In this document: one piece after another, positions 5,474 through 8,214 of the stretch
Numbering within the stretch: position 1 is the stretch's first letter
How the letters are laid out: each line of letters opens with the position of its first letter
DNA from: an uncultured candidate division Zixibacteria bacterium
GTDB taxonomy: Bacteria; Zixibacteria; MSB-5A5; GN15; PGXB01
Length of the DNA: 8,214 nucleotides
Direction of reading: 5' to 3'
NCBI GenBank assembly: GCA_937925655.1
Contig: CALAMC010000023.1
Span: 1 to 8,214 of the forward strand
Made by a program: the position numbers and the translations under genes
Notes under the pieces: model-generated
The model's input: the letters and a program-made list of their open reading frames with translations, nothing else
Told to the model about the DNA's origin: nothing
Databases searched by the model: none

Positions 5474-8023
5474 TTACACTCCTGAACTCTTTTTCAGACC
5501 CAGCCGCCGAGCGATGTCGCGGATGTACCAATCGGTGATTTCGTCCGACGACAGGGCCATATCGAGTTGCTTGGTCATCATGGTCAACCGCCCCAGCAGG
5601 CGGAGATTTTCTTCTATCGCGCCATGCTCCTGATAAGAAATGATCGAGTTGAGATAATCCTCATGGCTGTGGTTTTCAAAGCCCATAATGGTCAGTATTT
5701 CCGTAATGACCCGGATACGCCGGATGCGCCTGTCCAGCGATGCTCCGCCTTCCTTGTACTGCATGCGAATGAAATTTTTGCTGACCTCCTCGGTGCAAAC
5801 GGCCTCGAATGTCGTGTAGTGATAGCCCATACGCATCGACAGCATCATGTACGTCTCCCCCAGCACGGCCAGGCTATCATCGGACCAGTCTTTCCGTCCG
5901 CGCTTACGGCCATACGTGACGGCGTTGAACCCGACCATGTCTTTGATACGAGCATCATCGGCATGGGCGGGCCAGCCCTCTTCGACAATGCCGCTCCAGA
6001 AAGCGCGCATCGGGACCGATTCGATGGCGCTTTCTTTAACATAACCCCGCCGGGCATAGGTATTGTATTCCTGGTCGAGGTATAAAATGCGGACATTGAG
6101 AGGCATCTTGCTTTTGAGCCGAATACCGATGCGCAGAGTATTTTCGGCTCCGGCCGAAATGGTGAACATTTCATCCATGGCTTTCTGATGCGCATAGCGA
6201 GTGATGTCATGCAGGGTAAGACATTTCTCGGGAATAAAATCGGGCGAGGTTGGATCAACCAGATTAAGCGGCGTGACGCCGGTCAGGACCCTGTCCAGAA
6301 TGTCATATATGGCGGTATCGTTGAAAACTTCCTCATCGATGCGGCGCACTTCGATCAATTCTCTCTGAAAACCCTCGAAGATCGTCGCGCGGCAGGCATC
6401 GACGGTGACTTCCTGCCCCGGCTGAAGGTCATCGGCATGGGCCATGCCCATGATCGTTGGCAGTCGAAACTCGCGGGCGATAGTGGCCATATGGCTGGCG
6501 ACGCCTCCGGATTTGGTCACAAGGGCGCTGATGCGGCCCATGGCCGTTATCAGACCGGGAAACGGGCTAGGCGCAACCACGACGGCTTTGTCGGGAATGC
6601 CGGCCAGGTCAGCCGCGGAACGCGCCACGCACACGGGTCCACCTCCGACGCCGGGGCAAACGGTGAATCCTCCGCGGTTCAGAACTTTGAGCTGTCCTAT
6701 ATCCGGTTCAACCGCGATGATCCCGCATCGCAGAACCCGTAACGGCCGGGCCTGGAGAAAATGTAACTGACAGGAATGGTCGATGGCGAATTCAATATCC
6801 TGGGGGCAGCCGTAATGCTTTTCCAGCATCAGCGTGTATTCGGCCAGTTGACGGATCTGGTCGCCATCAAGGCTGGCTTCGAGTTGGCGCGAGATGGGTA
6901 CGGCGATTTCGATAATTCGACCGTCTTTATCACTGACCAGGCAAACCGGCTTGGGCGTCAGATGAATTTCCTGATGATTGAAGTCCTTGCGTGATACACG
7001 GAAGCGATCCGGTTCGACTTTACCGTCAACCAGGTTTTTACCCAATCCATACAAACTGTTGATAATCAGGCAACCGCTATCAGGGTTAACCGGGTCGCGC
7101 GAATAGACGACCCCACTGACGGCGGCGTCAACCATGGCCACACACCCGACCGACATGGCCAGTTCCGATTCGGTCAAAGAATGACTCAGAAAATAATAAA
7201 TGGCCTTGGGGGTGAATTTGCTGGCGATGACATCCCGATAACGGTCGAGCAAATTTTCGCGGGTGACATTAAGATAGGTGGCATACTGTCCGGCAAAACT
7301 GAACAAAGTATCCTCGCCCAGCGCGCTCGAGCGCAGGGCCACCCGAGCGCCGGGAGTACCGCCGGTCAAATGGTCGAAGGCTTCCCGGATGACGGCGGCC
7401 AGATCATCCGGCACCGGTGAAGAGATAATCATATCGCTTATTTCCCGGCTGACTTCTTCGAGTTGCCTGAACTGCTTTATATCCAGCGTCTTGAGCCGCT
7501 CACTGATACGATGCTGAAGCCGGTTGGAGTCGATGAAATGTTTATAGGCCCAGGCACTGATGGCAAAGCCATCGGGAACCGGCAGGCCAAGTTTCGTCTT
7601 CATTTCACCCAAATGGGCGTTTTTACTGCCGACACTGAAAGCGCGTTTGCTGTTTATCTTTTCGAAGGCAATGATAAAATCATCCTGTGGAATCGGCTGA
7701 TTACCGGGCATGAGTTTTTCCACGCGGGCATCGATTATGTCGAACTGGTACTTGAGGGGGAAATAATCTTCGCCGCCCAGTTCAACCAGAAGCCAGATTA
7801 GTTCCTCGACACTGAAACGAACTTCATCGAGCGTGTTGCGGATATAATTGGTATCAAAAATAAAATCGCCCTGGGCCTTTTCTTTCAAGTCGCCCATGAT
7901 TGAAAGAATGTGGTTGTTTTTTTCCAGCAGGCGGGTGAAAATATCAAATTTCTTTTTCAGTTGTTCGAGGACAACTTTGACTTCTTCATCTCCGGCATCA
8001 TAACCTTTGCTAAACCACCCCAT
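5474..8023 (-). CDS. PEP-synthase-like phosphotransferase (ATP-grasp plus phospho-His domain) with non-standard C-terminus
   Basis: From the ATG at 8023 the protein has 849 residues. About 1-120 is a helical, charged N-terminal region. A PPDK_N/ATP-grasp domain spans about 121-428: GSKNAHLGEM (132-141), ALRSSALGED (229-238), SGVVYSRDPV, QDIEFAID and FLQARP. The swivelling phosphohistidine domain follows (about 450-555), with SGGVASHMATIARE and catalytic His511. These parts match PEP synthase and pyruvate phosphate dikinase, which phosphorylate this His from ATP. The TIM-barrel that binds pyruvate/PEP is absent. Instead there is a C-terminal domain of about 280 residues, with motifs such as NFIRMQYKEGGASLDRR and GRLTMMTKQLDM. 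PEP synthesis by this chain alone is therefore unlikely, and the phosphate acceptor is unknown. GGAG at 8033-8036 lies 9 nt ahead of the chosen ATG (3 nt ahead of another at 8029). A longer TTG start at 8122 would coincide with the candidate -35 element. It heads an operon with a histidine kinase, a response regulator and a CBS protein, suggesting a regulatory role. Confidence 0.88.
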   Translation of the reverse strand: MGWFSKGYDAGDEEVKVVLEQLKKKFDIFTRLLEKNNHILSIMGDLKEKAQGDFIFDTNYIRNTLDEVRFSVEELIWLLVELGGEDYFPLKYQFDIIDARVEKLMPGNQPIPQDDFIIAFEKINSKRAFSVGSKNAHLGEMKTKLGLPVPDGFAISAWAYKHFIDSNRLQHRISERLKTLDIKQFRQLEEVSREISDMIISSPVPDDLAAVIREAFDHLTGGTPGARVALRSSALGEDTLFSFAGQYATYLNVTRENLLDRYRDVIASKFTPKAIYYFLSHSLTESELAMSVGCVAMVDAAVSGVVYSRDPVNPDSGCLIINSLYGLGKNLVDGKVEPDRFRVSRKDFNHQEIHLTPKPVCLVSDKDGRIIEIAVPISRQLEASLDGDQIRQLAEYTLMLEKHYGCPQDIEFAIDHSCQLHFLQARPLRVLRCGIIAVEPDIGQLKVLNRGGFTVCPGVGGGPVCVARSAADLAGIPDKAVVVAPSPFPGLITAMGRISALVTKSGGVASHMATIAREFRLPTIMGMAHADDLQPGQEVTVDACRATIFEGFQRELIEVRRIDEEVFNDTAIYDILDRVLTGVTPLNLVDPTSPDFIPEKCLTLHDITRYAHQKAMDEMFTISAGAENTLRIGIRLKSKMPLNVRILYLDQEYNTYARRGYVKESAIESVPMRAFWSGIVEEGWPAHADDARIKDMVGFNAVTYGRKRGRKDWSDDSLAVLGETYMMLSMRMGYHYTTFEAVCTEEVSKNFIRMQYKEGGASLDRRIRRIRVITEILTIMGFENHSHEDYLNSIISYQEHGAIEENLRLLGRLTMMTKQLDMALSSDEITDWYIRDIARRLGLKKSSGV
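5479..5483 (-). promoter_or_regulatory. Ribosome binding site for the histidine kinase, supports a GTG start
   Basis: AGGAG overlaps the last codons of the upstream gene, whose tandem TAATAA stop (5476-5471) falls in the 10-nt spacer before GTG at 5468-5466. This arrangement suggests translational coupling and argues against initiation at the TTG at 5531. Confidence 0.5.
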
Positions 8024-8032
8024 AAGCATATA

Positions 8033-8036
8033 CTCC
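8033..8036 (-). promoter_or_regulatory. Ribosome binding site of the PEP-synthase-like gene
   Basis: GGAG stands 9 nt before the ATG at 8023 and 3 nt before the ATG at 8029. Either gives nearly the same protein. The spacing favours 8023, whose product begins MGWFSKGYD. Confidence 0.55.
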
Positions 8037-8094
8037 GGAAAAACAACGCGGGCCCATTTCCCGGCCATACGGCGCGGGTCAAGCCTTATCTCCC

Positions 8095-8122
8095 AATATA
8101 GACCGCGGCCGGTTAAAGGCAA
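8095..8122 (-). promoter_or_regulatory. Candidate sigma70-type promoter of the signalling operon
   Basis: Reading the minus strand, TTGCCT (8122-8117), a 16-nt spacer and TATATT (8100-8095) form a plausible promoter. Initiation near 8088 would give a leader of about 65 nt. The spacer contains the short dyad ACCG-CGGC-CGGT (plus strand 8102-8113), which might be an operator but is short enough to be chance. Confidence 0.45.
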
Positions 8123-8162
8123 GCCAATTCACCACTTATATATCAGCGGCAAACATCCGCGG

Positions 8163-8191
8163 TTGAATATTTAAATCCGACACTTGATAAT
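8163..8191 (+). promoter_or_regulatory. Possible divergent promoter pointing out of the window
   Basis: On the plus strand TTGAAT (8163-8168) is followed by a 17-nt spacer and GATAAT (8186-8191), four and five matches to the consensus hexamers. No plus-strand gene starts before the window ends, so this would serve a divergent gene to the right. The surrounding AT-rich sequence makes a chance match quite possible. Confidence 0.25.
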
Positions 8192-8214
8192 CTCCACCAT
8201 TTTGTTTAATTTCA

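Noticed and set aside
5469..5531. N-terminal extension of the histidine kinase to a TTG at 5531
   Set aside because: It would overlap the preceding gene by 58 nt and has no clear ribosome site, whereas the GTG at 5468 follows an AGGAG and the upstream stop.
5474..8023. Annotation of the first gene as a complete PEP synthase (ppsA)
   Set aside because: The ATP-grasp and phospho-His domains are present, but the pyruvate/PEP barrel is not recognisable, so the reaction name would overstate the evidence.

Overview
All seven genes in this window lie on the minus strand, so the biology reads from right to left. The genes are densely packed, and I see no mobile elements, RNA genes or CRISPR arrays. 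The mixed base composition and Shine-Dalgarno sites ahead of most genes point to a bacterium. The mix of a TreT-type trehalose synthase, a two-component pair with an internal PAS domain and a PEP-synthase-like protein would fit Desulfobacterota or a candidate phylum such as Zixibacteria. That placement is a guess from gene content only.

Region 1 (about 8122 down to 2964) looks like one four-gene operon. A sigma70-like promoter at 8095-8122 precedes a PEP-synthase-like phosphotransferase of about 849 residues. Next come a membrane-anchored PAS histidine kinase (GTG start, 5 nt after the previous stop), a short response regulator (receiver plus degenerate Fis-like helix-turn-helix) and a CBS-pair protein. 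The intergenic gaps are 5, 15 and 15 nt. The first protein has an apparently intact ATP-grasp domain and phosphohistidine domain. Where a true PEP synthase has its TIM-barrel pyruvate/PEP domain, it has a different C-terminal domain of about 280 residues. The operon therefore looks like a signalling module built around a repurposed dikinase: ATP-dependent His phosphorylation, a His-Asp relay and adenylate sensing by CBS domains.

Region 2 (2963-2697) is a 267-nt non-coding gap with two candidate minus-strand promoters and no convincing terminator.

Region 3 (2696 down to 1) is a trehalose operon. It starts with a 222-residue protein of unknown function that shows an internal tandem duplication. 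A TreT-like GT4 glycosyltransferase follows with a 4-nt ATGA overlap, then a TTG-initiated OtsB-type trehalose-6-phosphate phosphatase that runs off the left edge. A TreT-type synthase normally makes free trehalose in one step, so a phosphatase beside it raises the question of which acceptor is used.

The most interesting points are the dikinase-like signalling operon, the duplicated unknown protein tied to trehalose synthesis, and the TreT-OtsB pairing. Three start sites were moved inward from the longest reading frame because candidate promoter elements or upstream stops make the long versions unlikely.
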